Positions 50,928 to 59,688 of a stretch of DNA of 64,000 bases are shown here, piece by piece. The first letter of the stretch is position 1, and every line of letters starts with the position of its first letter. This DNA is from Shimia biformata (GTDB lineage Bacteria > Pseudomonadota > Alphaproteobacteria > Rhodobacterales > Rhodobacteraceae). The translations under genes were made by a program, and so were the position numbers. The notes below the pieces were generated by a model that did no database searches, was not told where the DNA came from, and worked only from the letters and a program-made list of their open reading frames with translations. The DNA lies in assembly GCF_016888515.1 (NCBI RefSeq), contig NZ_JAFEJK010000001.1, positions 868,001-932,000 on the forward strand. Reading direction: 5' to 3'.

Positions 50928-52202
50928 CTATTGGTTCGCGGCGGCGTCCAGAAGCGTAGGAACTGCCTCTAGGAATAGGAGCGTGTTCATCCGCTCGGAT
51001 TCGGTTTGTGGGTACCCACTGTTCATTGCGATCACCGTATCGGTGGCAGGCTCCATCACCAAGGTCTGCCCATGGATTCCGACAAATGCTATGATCTTGT
51101 GTCCCTTGATGTTTAGGACGCGGATCTGATCCTTGTACCACCCGTCGGGTGCAAGCGCCGCTTCCTTGCCCGGCGTCCATGCAGCGCGGACGCGGTCGTT
51201 CCCCTCGAAGATGGCTGTAATGAACTCTTCGGGCACAACCTGTTCGCCCAGATAATTGCGTCCACCATTCAGAAACACTCTACCAACGCGTGCCAGATCG
51301 CGGGTCCGCATGTTCAACCCACCTGATGCCACGGTATTCCCCTCTGCGTCCGCCATCCAGTAGGCTGGGCCTTCGGCGCCGATTCGCGACCAGAGTCGAT
51401 CGTGCATGTACTCGGCCAGTCCGACACCCGTCACTGCCTCGGTAACTAGGCCGAGGACTTCGGTGTTCGGGTCTTGATACTGGAAATGGGTGCCCGGCTC
51501 GAACTTCCGGCTATCAATGGTGACAAGGTAATCGGTGATTCCGTGCAGGCCACTGTCATTGGGGCCATTCCATTCCTGCGATTGAGTGAAACGCGGATCC
51601 CAAGACTTGAACGGCGGGGTCTTGATGTTCAGGCCGGAATTCATGTCGGCGACATCCTGAATTGATACGCCTTCAAAGGCTGTTCCTGCAAATGCCGGCA
51701 GATAAGTTTGCACCGGTTGGCTCATGTCAAGAAGCCCTTCGCTTGCGGCGATTCCAGCCAGCGTTGCCGTAAAGGATTTCGTGACCGACATGTCCAAATG
51801 GGTTGAGGAGGCGGTCATGCCGTTCCAGAAATGCTGGTGAAGAAGGCGGTCACCTTTCAAAATCACCATGGTATGGTTTTTCAATCGATCTCGCAGCAAC
51901 GTTTCAAGGTTGATCGCGCCATCTGCATCATGCGCTATCAATGACCCAAGATCGATTGATCCGGTTGCGTCTTGCCAAGACTCCGGCGCAAGATTGCTAC
52001 CTGGTGAAATTTCATAGTGCCTTGTGAACCGGTAGGCATTTGGAAATGTGGTGGCAGCATGTTCACCATTGTCCCAGTTTGCCTGTGAAATCCCGAACGG
52101 TTCCACCTGTGCCAGAAAATCTGAATCGACGGGGCGCAGGTCATTTGCAATTGCGGGTTGAGTTAGCGACAAAAGCGCTAGGGCAAGCATGGAAGACTTC
52201 AT
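50928..52202 (-). CDS. Class C beta-lactamase-fold serine hydrolase
   Basis: A 424-residue periplasmic protein with a Sec signal peptide (cleavage after AIAN or so, residue about 20). The catalytic SxxK is S139-V-T-K142 in LDMSVTKSFTATL, the YxN-like motif is YQDPN, and the third motif is probably HGQT. It resembles the large family of beta-lactamase-related hydrolases (esterases, peptidases) rather than a true AmpC. Codon use is a bit more AT-rich than its neighbours. A hydrophobic cargo or an amide substrate cannot be told apart. It is monocistronic. Confidence 0.85.
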   Translation of the reverse strand: MKSSMLALALLSLTQPAIANDLRPVDSDFLAQVEPFGISQANWDNGEHAATTFPNAYRFTRHYEISPGSNLAPESWQDATGSIDLGSLIAHDADGAINLETLLRDRLKNHTMVILKGDRLLHQHFWNGMTASSTHLDMSVTKSFTATLAGIAASEGLLDMSQPVQTYLPAFAGTAFEGVSIQDVADMNSGLNIKTPPFKSWDPRFTQSQEWNGPNDSGLHGITDYLVTIDSRKFEPGTHFQYQDPNTEVLGLVTEAVTGVGLAEYMHDRLWSRIGAEGPAYWMADAEGNTVASGGLNMRTRDLARVGRVFLNGGRNYLGEQVVPEEFITAIFEGNDRVRAAWTPGKEAALAPDGWYKDQIRVLNIKGHKIIAFVGIHGQTLVMEPATDTVIAMNSGYPQTESERMNTLLFLEAVPTLLDAAANQ

Positions 52203-52349
52203 CGAATAGGTCCTTCAAGAAATTTGAAATGCGAGGTTTCTGGCGCGTCTCCAACCCTTCGTGCAATCTAGGCTTGCATCATCGACGGTTAAAGTCTTCA
52301 TCCAGGTTTTTGTGATCTCAATTGAATTTTCTTGCGAACCAGAACAAAA

Positions 52350-52376
52350 AACGCCGCTCTGTTTCCAGAGCGGCGT
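52350..52376 (-). terminator. Rho-independent terminator of rplS-rpmE
   Basis: A perfect 12-bp stem, AACGCCGCTCTG with CAGAGCGGCGTT, over a TTTC loop. TTTTTG follows on the minus strand and TTT on the plus strand, so it can act both ways. Confidence 0.88.
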
Positions 52377-52402
52377 TTTCGTCGAAACGGCGAAAGCGGG
52401 TC

Positions 52403-52624
52403 TTAGAAGCCCAGGCCTTCGTATTTCTTTTTGAATTTCGACACGCGGCCACCGGCGTCCATCAGGCGGGTGTTGCCGCCGGTCCATGCCGGGTGAACGG
52501 TGGGGTCGATATCAAGCGACAGCGTGTCGCCTTCCTTGCCCCAGGTCGAACGCATCTTGATGATGGTGCCATCGGTCATCTTGACGTCGATGAAGTGGTA
52601 ATCGGGATGGGTGTCTTTTTTCAT
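52403..52624 (-). CDS. rpmE: 50S ribosomal protein L31
   Basis: A 73-residue L31 ([38 protein letters not shown]). It lacks the CxxC pairs of zinc-binding L31, so it is the zinc-free (C-) type, though it is the only copy seen here. It lies 11 bp behind rplS and before a strong terminator. Confidence 0.95.
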   Translation of the reverse strand: MKKDTHPDYHFIDVKMTDGTIIKMRSTWGKEGDTLSLDIDPTVHPAWTGGNTRLMDAGGRVSKFKKKYEGLGF

Positions 52625-52635
52625 GATACCACTCC

Positions 52636-53010
52636 TTAGGCTTTTTTGGGCTTGTAGTGGGCGTCTTCCGCGATACGGGCCGATTTACCACGGCGCGAAC
52701 GCAGATAGTACAGTTTGGCGCGGCGGACGCGGCCACGACGGACAACTTCGATGCTTTCGATGTTGGTCGAGTGCAGCGGGAACACACGCTCCACGCCTTC
52801 GCCAAAGGAAATCTTGCGGACGGTGAACGAACCGGCGATGCCTTCGCCGTTTTTGCGGCTGATGCAGACACCTTCATAGTTCTGCACGCGCGAACGCGAG
52901 CCTTCGGTCACCTTGTAGCCGACGCGGATGGTGTCACCGGCTTTGAAATCGGGGATGTCTTTCCCCAGGGCGGCAATCTGTTCCGCCTCGATCTGTGCGA
53001 TCAGGTCCAT
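52636..53010 (-). CDS. rplS: 50S ribosomal protein L19
   Basis: A 124-residue L19 at the 30S-50S interface. [33 protein letters not shown] is the family signature, and [20 protein letters not shown] follows. ATG 53010 has AGGAG ahead. In most Alphaproteobacteria rplS directly follows trmD; here a TetR, a quinone reductase and a cyclase gene stand between (53270-56624). Confidence 0.96.
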   Translation of the reverse strand: MDLIAQIEAEQIAALGKDIPDFKAGDTIRVGYKVTEGSRSRVQNYEGVCISRKNGEGIAGSFTVRKISFGEGVERVFPLHSTNIESIEVVRRGRVRRAKLYYLRSRRGKSARIAEDAHYKPKKA

Positions 53011-53269
53011 CGCATTTCTCCTAACTGCTCGTGGTTGATCCACGAAGTTTGTGCCGCCTCAGAGCTCTTGGTCTTCGTCCGGGTCCGCATGTTGCGCCCG
53101 CCAGAGATCAGGTCGTCGTTCCTTTTGTTGTCCCGGCGGTCCGAACCGGTGGGTCAGGGCGGAAGAAGGCCCGTTTCCATTCCCCGGCAAAAACGCCAAA
53201 ACGACCCGAGTCGGGTTACCGATCGGGAACGGGCGGTCTATAGGCCGATCGGCGCGGTCGCGCAACCCC

Positions 53270-53860
53270 TCAATCGGGTTTCAGCCATAGTGAAAGATAG
53301 GGTTCAAGGCGCTGGGACAGGGGCGTGGTGTTGCTGAGGGCGCAGAAATTCAGCGCCATCGCGTTCACCATGAAGGCCTGGACGCCCTCGGCCAGTATCT
53401 GCGGAGATGCATCGCGTCGGAAGCTGGCGCTGTCGACCCAGTTTTCCAGAACGTGCTGCAACTTGTGAAAGGTCATTGCGATCGGACCTATTTCTTCGAT
53501 GGCGGCGGCCCCGGAATGGCGGACGATCACGTCAAACACGTAGCGTTCACATGTCATCAGCTGCATCAAAGGATCAAGCGTTGCTACCATGTCGGCAACC
53601 GTGGCAGGCGCGGGAGCAGCGGCAAGGTCATCAAGGCAGGCATCGATCCTTACCCCGATCAGGTGATCCATCAGTGCGTCTTTGTCGCGGAAATGGGCAA
53701 AGAACGTTCCCTTGGCCACACCCGCGCGCTGCACGACCTCTTCCACGCGCAAAGCGCCATATCCGGTTTCGGAAATCACCTGCCGCGCCGCATCGATCAG
53801 ACGTGCGCGGGTTTTCAGGGTGCGGGGTTGGATCGCTTCTTTCATACCGCTTTGTCGCAT
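53270..53860 (-). CDS. TetR-family repressor of the adjacent quinone reductase gene
   Basis: A 196-residue TetR protein with an HTH at about residues 30-55 (LRVEEVVQRAGVAKGTFFAHF). The C-terminal domain has no clear subfamily mark. It is divergent from the flavodoxin-fold reductase, and three TGACC-GC/TG-GGTCA sites fill the 87 bp between them, so it very likely represses both genes. Inducers of such pairs are usually quinones or other electrophiles. ATG 53860 is given; ATG 53845 is nearly as likely and neither has a good ribosome-binding site. Confidence 0.85.
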   Translation of the reverse strand: MRQSGMKEAIQPRTLKTRARLIDAARQVISETGYGALRVEEVVQRAGVAKGTFFAHFRDKDALMDHLIGVRIDACLDDLAAAPAPATVADMVATLDPLMQLMTCERYVFDVIVRHSGAAAIEEIGPIAMTFHKLQHVLENWVDSASFRRDASPQILAEGVQAFMVNAMALNFCALSNTTPLSQRLEPYLSLWLKPD

Positions 53861-53866
53861 GGTTTG

Positions 53867-53878
53867 TGACCGCGGTCA
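53867..53878. promoter_or_regulatory. TetR operator 1 (TGACCGCGGTCA)
   Basis: Perfect 12-bp palindrome six bases from the regulator's start codon, so binding would also block its own transcription. Confidence 0.75.
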
Positions 53879-53888
53879 AAAAAGTAAG

Positions 53889-53902
53889 TTGACCGCGGTC
53901 AA
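53889..53902. promoter_or_regulatory. TetR operator 2 (TTGACCGCGGTCAA)
   Basis: Perfect 14-bp palindrome. Its left half TTGACC doubles as a -35 box for the rightward reductase gene (AATAAA-type -10 at about 53913), and its reverse does the same for the regulator. Confidence 0.8.
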
Positions 53903-53919
53903 TTTTTGCGCAAATAAAA

Positions 53920-53931
53920 TGACCGTGGTCA
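53920..53931. promoter_or_regulatory. TetR operator 3 (TGACCGTGGTCA)
   Basis: Near-perfect copy of the same palindrome, 30 bp from operator 2, just downstream of the expected transcript start and 17 bp before the reductase ATG. Confidence 0.75.
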
Positions 53932-53947
53932 ATTATGGAGTGAACTC

Positions 53948-54532
53948 ATGCCTCGAAAACGCATACTGGTGTTGAACGGACACCCTGCCGAAACCTCGCT
54001 ATCGCGGCAGATGGTGTTGGCCTATGCCAAAGGTGCCGCAGATCAGGGGCATGATGTGCGTGTCCTGCATCTGCGCGATATGGATTTCGACCCGGATTTC
54101 GGCTTCGGCGGGTTCAAGACGTCAAAGCCGCTTGAACCGGACCTTGAGAGCTTCCTGAACGACCTGGAGTGGTGCCAGCATTTCGTGATGGCCGCGCCCA
54201 TGTGGTGGGGTGGTTTGCCAGCCAAGCTGAAGGGGTTGATCGACCGGGCCTTTATGCCGGGGCGCACGTTCAACTCTCGCGGTAACGGCTTGCCCGAGCC
54301 GCTTCTCAAAGGACGCAGCGCGCATGTGATCCTGACCTCGGACAGCCCGTGGTGGTATTTCCGTTTCCTGCTGCACCGGCCGCTGTTCTGGCAGATCAAG
54401 CGCCAGATTCTGGAGTTTGTCGGCTTCAAGCCGGTGACCTTCCAGCATTTCGCGCAGGCCAGTCATCCTGACCCGAAGACCGTCGACAGCTGGCTGGAAA
54501 AGGTCGGCCGGTCAGGGGCGGCAGTGGCCTGA
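53948..54532 (+). CDS. NAD(P)H-dependent quinone oxidoreductase, flavodoxin fold
   Basis: A 194-residue FMN/FAD reductase of the NQO1/MdaB/KefF type. The start RILVLNGHPAETSLSRQMVLAY binds flavin phosphate; MAAPMWWGGLPAKLKGLIDRAF is the family's central block; LTSDSPWWYFRFLL lines the active site. Two-electron reduction of quinones prevents radical formation. The three operators upstream and divergent TetR indicate induction by its own substrates. GGAG stands at suitable distance from the ATG. Confidence 0.9.
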   Translation: MPRKRILVLNGHPAETSLSRQMVLAYAKGAADQGHDVRVLHLRDMDFDPDFGFGGFKTSKPLEPDLESFLNDLEWCQHFVMAAPMWWGGLPAKLKGLIDRAFMPGRTFNSRGNGLPEPLLKGRSAHVILTSDSPWWYFRFLLHRPLFWQIKRQILEFVGFKPVTFQHFAQASHPDPKTVDSWLEKVGRSGAAVA

Positions 54533-54563
54533 CGGCATTGATACAACTCGGCGAGGGTGTCGG

Positions 54564-56624
54564 TTATTTGTCCGTCTGCACAAAGCTGCCGTCCCAGTCC
54601 TCGGGCGGCGGATTGGCGACAAAAGTCTCGATCCGCTCCTGATACCGCACGGCAACAGGATCGTCGGGCCAATTCGCCACGAAGGACGTGACCGCGTCCC
54701 TTGCGGCGGGCCAGTCTCGGGCAAGGTACAGGGTCATCACCTGCTGCCAGTCCGCAAGCCTCGCCATCAGCGCCGGGTCATCCGACCCTTTCTCTGCGAT
54801 CAGCTCGTGGATGCGAAGCTGGGTCGAGGTGCCCGCAGGCACGGTGACGTCGACAAGGCGCAAGTGAAATTGTTCTTGCACCCGTTCGGCCACGGGGTCG
54901 GTCACGAGGATGCGGGTGCCGTATTTCTTGTTCAGCCCCTCCAGCCGCGACGCCAGGTTTACATCCGTCCCAAGCGCCGTGTATTGCATCCTGCTGTCCG
55001 AACCGACATTGCCGACAAAGACCTGACCGACATGGATGCCAAAACGAGTATAGGTCGGGAATAGCGACGGATTGCCCTGTGCATCGCCGGTTTGACCGTT
55101 CTCCCAAGTGGCGCAGGCCAGTGCCGCGCGGCAGGCATGCAGTGTGTGGTCAGGGTCACGCTGTGGGGCGTTCCAGAAGGCCATCACCGCGTCGCCAATG
55201 AACTTGTCCACCGTGCCGCCAGTCTCGGTCACGCATTGGGACATGGCGCCGAAATAGGTCGATAGGTCCTTGAACACGACATCGGCGGGCAGGGCCTCGG
55301 ATTTTGACGAGAAGCCTTCGATATCGGTGAACATCAGTGTCGCTGCGCGCATCTCGCCGCCGATTTCCATGCTCTTGCCCGAGGACAGGATCGACTGCAC
55401 CAGATCCACAGGCACAAACGCCTTGAAACTGCGCAGCCCGCTTTTCATGTTTGCAACTGACTGGGCGAGGTTGTCGATCTCGGCAATCGGAGACCGAAGA
55501 GAGAATTCGCCGTCCAATTCGAATTGGCGGATGCGGCGGGTTTCCGAGATTACCCGGCGCAGGGGCGCGGTGATGCGTTGGGACAGTACCGCCATGCCTG
55601 CGATGGCGATCAGCGCGTAAAGCAATGAAAACCCGACCGTCTTGATCGTCGATTGCCGAATGCCGCCGATCAGTTCGGCACGGTCGGCAAGAACGCCGAT
55701 GCTCCAGGCTTGGCCAAACTCGCGCGGGAAGGGGCGGAACGAGGCAAGGAACGTGCGGTCGCCCCCGACCCTGAAGCTTTCGTCGCGCGTTTCAAGATAA
55801 TGCCGGATTGCGCCATCCACACCCGCCGCAAGGTCACCGTCATCATCGCCTGCCTCGGTCTCGGCGCCGACAATGACTTCACCGCTGTGGTCGATGATGA
55901 ACACCCGACCGTTTGCGCCGACAGTCTTTTCGGCAAGGTAATGGGACAACCCGTCCAGCGTGATGTCGGCGCCGACCACCGCGATCACTTCGTCATTGTC
56001 GTTGCGCACCCGCTGCGACACGGTCAACCCGGTGCGTCCCGTGGACGCAAAGACATATGGGTCAGACAGTGCCAGGCCCGTTCGCTCTACCGCCCGGGCA
56101 TACCAGGGCCGCTGCCGGGGATCGAACGGTTTCCCTTTGATCTCGGTTTCCGAGAAATAGTGCCAGATCGAAAACTGACGCTCGCGGAATGCCGCCGGTG
56201 CGATGTCGATCTTGCGTACCAGATAAGTGCCAAGGCGTTCCGGGTTGTCACCTTCGGCCAAAGGGTTGCGCGCGACCTGGCTGAACTGGCCATGATGGGC
56301 AAAGGCGACATAGATGCTGGTGACTTCTGGCATTGCCCGCAAAAGGCGAAATAGGTGAAGGCGTCCTTCGTCTGCGGTGAAGTCAATATGCCCGTCCTGA
56401 ACAAGAAACGCCGTGGTCCTGACCGAGCGGCCGACGGGGGCAAACAATGTGGTGACGCTGCGCTCGACATCGGCTGCGACATCCTCCATCGACTTGGTGG
56501 CTGTCGCGACGGCCAGCTGAGAGGCGCTGTAGAACAGGTAGCCGACGATGCCCGCGATCAGCAGAAGAGTGGCGATGGAATAGGCCGTGGCCAGCCCCAC
56601 ATGCAGCCTGATCCTTGCCCGCAT
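54564..56624 (-). CDS. Membrane adenylate cyclase with extracellular dCache sensor
   Basis: A 686-residue receptor cyclase. A first membrane helix (YSIATLLLIAGIVGYLFYSAS), a large double-Cache sensor (about residues 40-325, with RQRPWYARAVERTG and FIIDHSGEVIVG), a second helix (FSLLYALIAIAGMAVL), a HAMP segment and a class III cyclase domain (ATLMFTDIEGFS; DKFIGDAVMAFWNAP; YTALGTDVNLASRLEGL) follow. Lys in DKFIGD and Thr in YTALGT fit ATP as substrate. The final 70 residues are a helical tail. ATG 56624 has GGAG ahead; the open frame goes 15 codons further. The ligand is unknown. Confidence 0.9.
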   Translation of the reverse strand: MRARIRLHVGLATAYSIATLLLIAGIVGYLFYSASQLAVATATKSMEDVAADVERSVTTLFAPVGRSVRTTAFLVQDGHIDFTADEGRLHLFRLLRAMPEVTSIYVAFAHHGQFSQVARNPLAEGDNPERLGTYLVRKIDIAPAAFRERQFSIWHYFSETEIKGKPFDPRQRPWYARAVERTGLALSDPYVFASTGRTGLTVSQRVRNDNDEVIAVVGADITLDGLSHYLAEKTVGANGRVFIIDHSGEVIVGAETEAGDDDGDLAAGVDGAIRHYLETRDESFRVGGDRTFLASFRPFPREFGQAWSIGVLADRAELIGGIRQSTIKTVGFSLLYALIAIAGMAVLSQRITAPLRRVISETRRIRQFELDGEFSLRSPIAEIDNLAQSVANMKSGLRSFKAFVPVDLVQSILSSGKSMEIGGEMRAATLMFTDIEGFSSKSEALPADVVFKDLSTYFGAMSQCVTETGGTVDKFIGDAVMAFWNAPQRDPDHTLHACRAALACATWENGQTGDAQGNPSLFPTYTRFGIHVGQVFVGNVGSDSRMQYTALGTDVNLASRLEGLNKKYGTRILVTDPVAERVQEQFHLRLVDVTVPAGTSTQLRIHELIAEKGSDDPALMARLADWQQVMTLYLARDWPAARDAVTSFVANWPDDPVAVRYQERIETFVANPPPEDWDGSFVQTDK

Positions 56625-56756
56625 CACGCACTCCTTGATGGCGGACTTACCCCCGCCGCGCCAATTCATCCCACCCTACGCGGTGGTTTCCATCAGATCG
56701 TGTCGACCATAGCGTGTCCTGTGCGCCAAAGTCTTGCGAAACTTGGGCGCAGGAAA

Positions 56757-57572
56757 TCAGTCGTCGCTGCCGCCGTCGTCGCCTTTCTGCGCTCGCCACA
56801 TGTCGGGGCGGCGGGTGCGGGTCAGTTCTTCGGACTGTGCGCGGCGCCATTCGGCGATCCTGCCGTGATGCCCCGACATCAGCACCTCAGGAATAGCATG
56901 GCCGCGCCATTCGGCGGGACGGGTGTATTGCGGATGTTCCAGCAACCCGTTCGAGTGACTTTCCTCGGCAATTGACTCTTCATTGCCGAGAACCCCGGGC
57001 AACAGCCGCACCGTGGCGTCAATCATCGCTTGCGCCGCGATCTCGCCCCCGGTCAGGACGAAATCGCCAAGGCTGACTTCTTCGATGTTGTAATGGTCGA
57101 GAACCCTCTGGTCGACGCCCTCGAAGCGGCCACATAGCAGCATGACCCCATCCGCCCGCGCCCAGTGGCGGGCTGTGACCTGATCAAAACGGCGTCCGCG
57201 CGGGCTGAGATAGACCATTGGAATATTGCCGCGCACGCCGCGCATCGTGTGGTCGATGGCGTTGCCAAGTACATCAGGGCGCAGCACCATTCCAGCGCCG
57301 CCCCCCGCAGGGGTATCATCGACGTTGCGATGTTTGCCTTCGCCAAAGCTGCGCAGGTCCGTGGTCTCGATCTGCCACTTGCCGTCCTTCAGCGCTTTCC
57401 CGGTCAGACTTTCACCTAGGACGCCGGGAAAGGCGTCGGGAAACAAGGTGATGATACGCGCGGTCCAGACCCCGGCAAGGCGCGGGTTCTGTTCCATCAG
57501 ATCGCGCGGCTTCAGGCTGGCGGTGATGGATTTGCGGCCGTGGCTGCGCAGAGGTTTTGTGTCGTCGCTCAT
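56757..57572 (-). CDS. trmD: tRNA (guanine-37-N1) methyltransferase
   Basis: A 271-residue SPOUT methyltransferase making m1G37, needed for frame maintenance. The trefoil-knot motifs are YLSPRGRRFDQ and LCGRFEGVDQRVLDHY followed by EVSLGDFVLTGGE. TRPAEWRGHAIPEVLMSGHH begins the tRNA-binding C-domain. A non-conserved N-terminal stretch of about 35 residues precedes the core. AAGGAA sits ahead of ATG 57572. It is the last gene of the block rimM, membrane protein, sulfotransferase-like, trmD. Confidence 0.95.
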   Translation of the reverse strand: MSDDTKPLRSHGRKSITASLKPRDLMEQNPRLAGVWTARIITLFPDAFPGVLGESLTGKALKDGKWQIETTDLRSFGEGKHRNVDDTPAGGGAGMVLRPDVLGNAIDHTMRGVRGNIPMVYLSPRGRRFDQVTARHWARADGVMLLCGRFEGVDQRVLDHYNIEEVSLGDFVLTGGEIAAQAMIDATVRLLPGVLGNEESIAEESHSNGLLEHPQYTRPAEWRGHAIPEVLMSGHHGRIAEWRRAQSEELTRTRRPDMWRAQKGDDGGSDD

Positions 57573-57615
57573 AGAGCGTTCCTTAGCCTGAAAAGGGTTG
57601 GGGCAAAAGCCCTGC

Positions 57616-58416
57616 TCAGGCTTGGGACGTCCGCTTTTCCAGCAAGGCGCGTTTGGCCGCGGCGCGACGATCGCGGTCAGGTTCGGCGCGGTTGATCGCC
57701 AGAAACGCGGCACGGGTCTCTGCATCCAGCCGGGTGTTCGCGCGCCCGACGGCCGTCAACCCTGCCAGCGCATCGTTCCCCAGTCCGGCCAGTCGCAAGA
57801 TCGGGGCGGCGGGGCCAAGCCGCTCGTCGGCTGTTGCCTCAAGCGCCAGCGCCGTTACGGGCACCGGGGCCACGGCATCTGCGATCCGGTCCAGCTCTTT
57901 GGGAAACCCGCCCCATCCTGACATCTGGTTACGGAATGCCTCCAGGTCATCGGTCATCGCCCCCGCTTTGACATGTTCCCAATAGGCGCTGTCGATCCAC
58001 GTATCGCGGGCGCGGGTGGTATAGACAAACCGCAGCCGTTCCGCGCCATACCGTGCCCCGAATGCCGCCACGATTTCCTGAACCAATGGCACAGCCGCGC
58101 GGTAGTCGACTATCCCGTCGCGGCCGGGAAGGTGGCCTGACAATTCCTCGGCCGAGACGATCAGGCCACGCCTTTCCAGCGGCGGAAGATCGGCAACGAT
58201 CCGGTGCACCCTGTCACCGAACTTGGCCAGCCCGACAGGATCAGCCGAAGCGGAATAGCCCCGCGCAGCATCCACCGCCGGCCGCAGCTTCCAGCGCAGC
58301 AGAACAGGAAAGCCGAGCTTGCGCAGCGCCGCCTTGTTCTCGCGCAGGACACCCTGAACAGTGCTTGTCCCGGTCTTGTGAAACCCAGCGTGAATCAGAA
58401 TGGGTGGACTGGTCAT
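57616..58416 (-). CDS. Sulfotransferase-like P-loop protein
   Basis: A 266-residue protein. IHAGFHKTGTSTVQ at the N-terminus is the 5'-phosphosulfate loop of PAPS-dependent sulfotransferases, and RLRFVYTTRARDTWIDSAY with its Arg/Ser pair is the likely 3'-phosphate-binding part. The acceptor is unknown; a lipid, sugar or even a tRNA-linked group are options. It overlaps the membrane-protein gene by ATGA and stands 43 bp before trmD. The neighbouring membrane protein could be its acceptor-handling partner. Confidence 0.8.
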   Translation of the reverse strand: MTSPPILIHAGFHKTGTSTVQGVLRENKAALRKLGFPVLLRWKLRPAVDAARGYSASADPVGLAKFGDRVHRIVADLPPLERRGLIVSAEELSGHLPGRDGIVDYRAAVPLVQEIVAAFGARYGAERLRFVYTTRARDTWIDSAYWEHVKAGAMTDDLEAFRNQMSGWGGFPKELDRIADAVAPVPVTALALEATADERLGPAAPILRLAGLGNDALAGLTAVGRANTRLDAETRAAFLAINRAEPDRDRRAAAKRALLEKRTSQA

Positions 58417-59183
58417 GGCGATCGGTGTCCGGCAATCCGATAGAGTTCGTCCCGGAACGGTCCCGGGTCCGGGTAGTCGAGATTTTCCACCATCGGCACC
58501 GCCAGCCGCGCCAGTTGGCGGTCCTGGTTGGTTCTGATCTCTTCCAGGATATTGTCGATCACGAGATAGTTCATCAGACCGGATGGAAAGCGTGGGTCGG
58601 CCATCAGCGCAAGTGCCAGCCTGGTCGTGGCGCGATTGTCATGGGTGCGCATCAGCGCAGTTTCGACCGCAGCCTGAATCCGGCCATGACGCAGGACCGC
58701 ATTCACCATCTCGGGCACTTGATCGTCGGTCAAGGCGTCAAGCCGCGCAACAAGCGGGTCGTTGTCAGGCAGGCCGAATTCCATGTCTGCGGCGTCCAGC
58801 GTCGAGGTTATGTCGTTCAACATCGCGTTGACTTCGATCGCGTCACGATAACGCCACGCCCCCCAGACGGCAGCGGCAGTAGTCAGCAGCAAAGGACACC
58901 AAAGTGGGACGGTGACCGGGGGGAGAGGTATCGCGAGCGCCACGCCCGACGCATAAGCGAACGAGGCCAGGATCACCTGAATCACGGCGGTTAGCAGGAA
59001 GATGGGCAGGGCGGTCCGCGACAGGGTCACCCGACCGACCGCAACAAGGTAGCCGAGAAACAACACCGCAAAGACCGGGATCACCGCAAGCGGGGCGCGC
59101 GCGGCCCCTGCCAGAACCGGTCCGGCATAGAAGGGCACCGCAAACAACGCGATCCCCAGGCCGGAATAGCGGCCCGGTCCCAT
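58413..59183 (-). CDS. Membrane protein with cytosolic helical domain, unknown
   Basis: A 256-residue protein. Four hydrophobic helices fill residues 5-110 (for instance ALFAVPFYAGPVLAGA and PLLLTTAAAVWGAWRY). The remaining 145 residues are soluble and alpha-helical with many charged residues. No family is recognised. It starts one base after the rimM stop and overlaps the sulfotransferase-like gene, so all are translated from one mRNA. Confidence 0.75.
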   Translation of the reverse strand: MGPGRYSGLGIALFAVPFYAGPVLAGAARAPLAVIPVFAVLFLGYLVAVGRVTLSRTALPIFLLTAVIQVILASFAYASGVALAIPLPPVTVPLWCPLLLTTAAAVWGAWRYRDAIEVNAMLNDITSTLDAADMEFGLPDNDPLVARLDALTDDQVPEMVNAVLRHGRIQAAVETALMRTHDNRATTRLALALMADPRFPSGLMNYLVIDNILEEIRTNQDRQLARLAVPMVENLDYPDPGPFRDELYRIAGHRSP

Positions 59184-59184
59184 C

Positions 59185-59688
59185 TCAGAGCAGACCCTCT
59201 GGCGGGTCCACCACCAACCGCCCGGACGCCAGGTCCACGGTTGGCACGATCTCTTTGGTGAAGGGCAGTAACACTGTGTTCTTCAACCCCGGCCCATGCA
59301 GTTCCAGCAGGTCACCCGCACCGTGATTCTGCACCGACTTGACCCGACCCAGCAAGGTACCGCCGGTGTCGCGGACCTCAAGACCGATCAGGTCGGCATG
59401 ATAGAATTCGTCCTCGTCGGGATCCGGCAGGCGGTCACGCGGCACAAAAAGCTTCATGCCTTTCATTTCGTCGGCCTGCTCCTTGGTCTCGATTCCCGAA
59501 AGCCGCGCCGCCAGTCCATTTTTGATCACCCGCGTCAAAGTCACGGTAAAGGTCTGGCTGCCATCCTCGGTGGCAAGCGGCGAATAGTCGGCAATCGCCT
59601 CGGCGTCGGCGGTAAAACTTTTCAGACGCACTTCGCCCCGTACCCCGAAAGATCCCGCGATGGCCCCAACACAAACCATGTCCGTCAT
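59185..59688 (-). CDS. rimM: 16S rRNA processing protein RimM
   Basis: A 167-residue protein. The N-domain [22 protein letters not shown] is typical; the C-terminal PRC-barrel has [38 protein letters not shown]. RimM binds S19 and helps mature the 30S head. ATG 59688 has AGAGAAG ahead. In most relatives rpsP and ffh precede it; here the upstream gene is a LacI regulator on the other strand. Confidence 0.94.
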   Translation of the reverse strand: MTDMVCVGAIAGSFGVRGEVRLKSFTADAEAIADYSPLATEDGSQTFTVTLTRVIKNGLAARLSGIETKEQADEMKGMKLFVPRDRLPDPDEDEFYHADLIGLEVRDTGGTLLGRVKSVQNHGAGDLLELHGPGLKNTVLLPFTKEIVPTVDLASGRLVVDPPEGLL

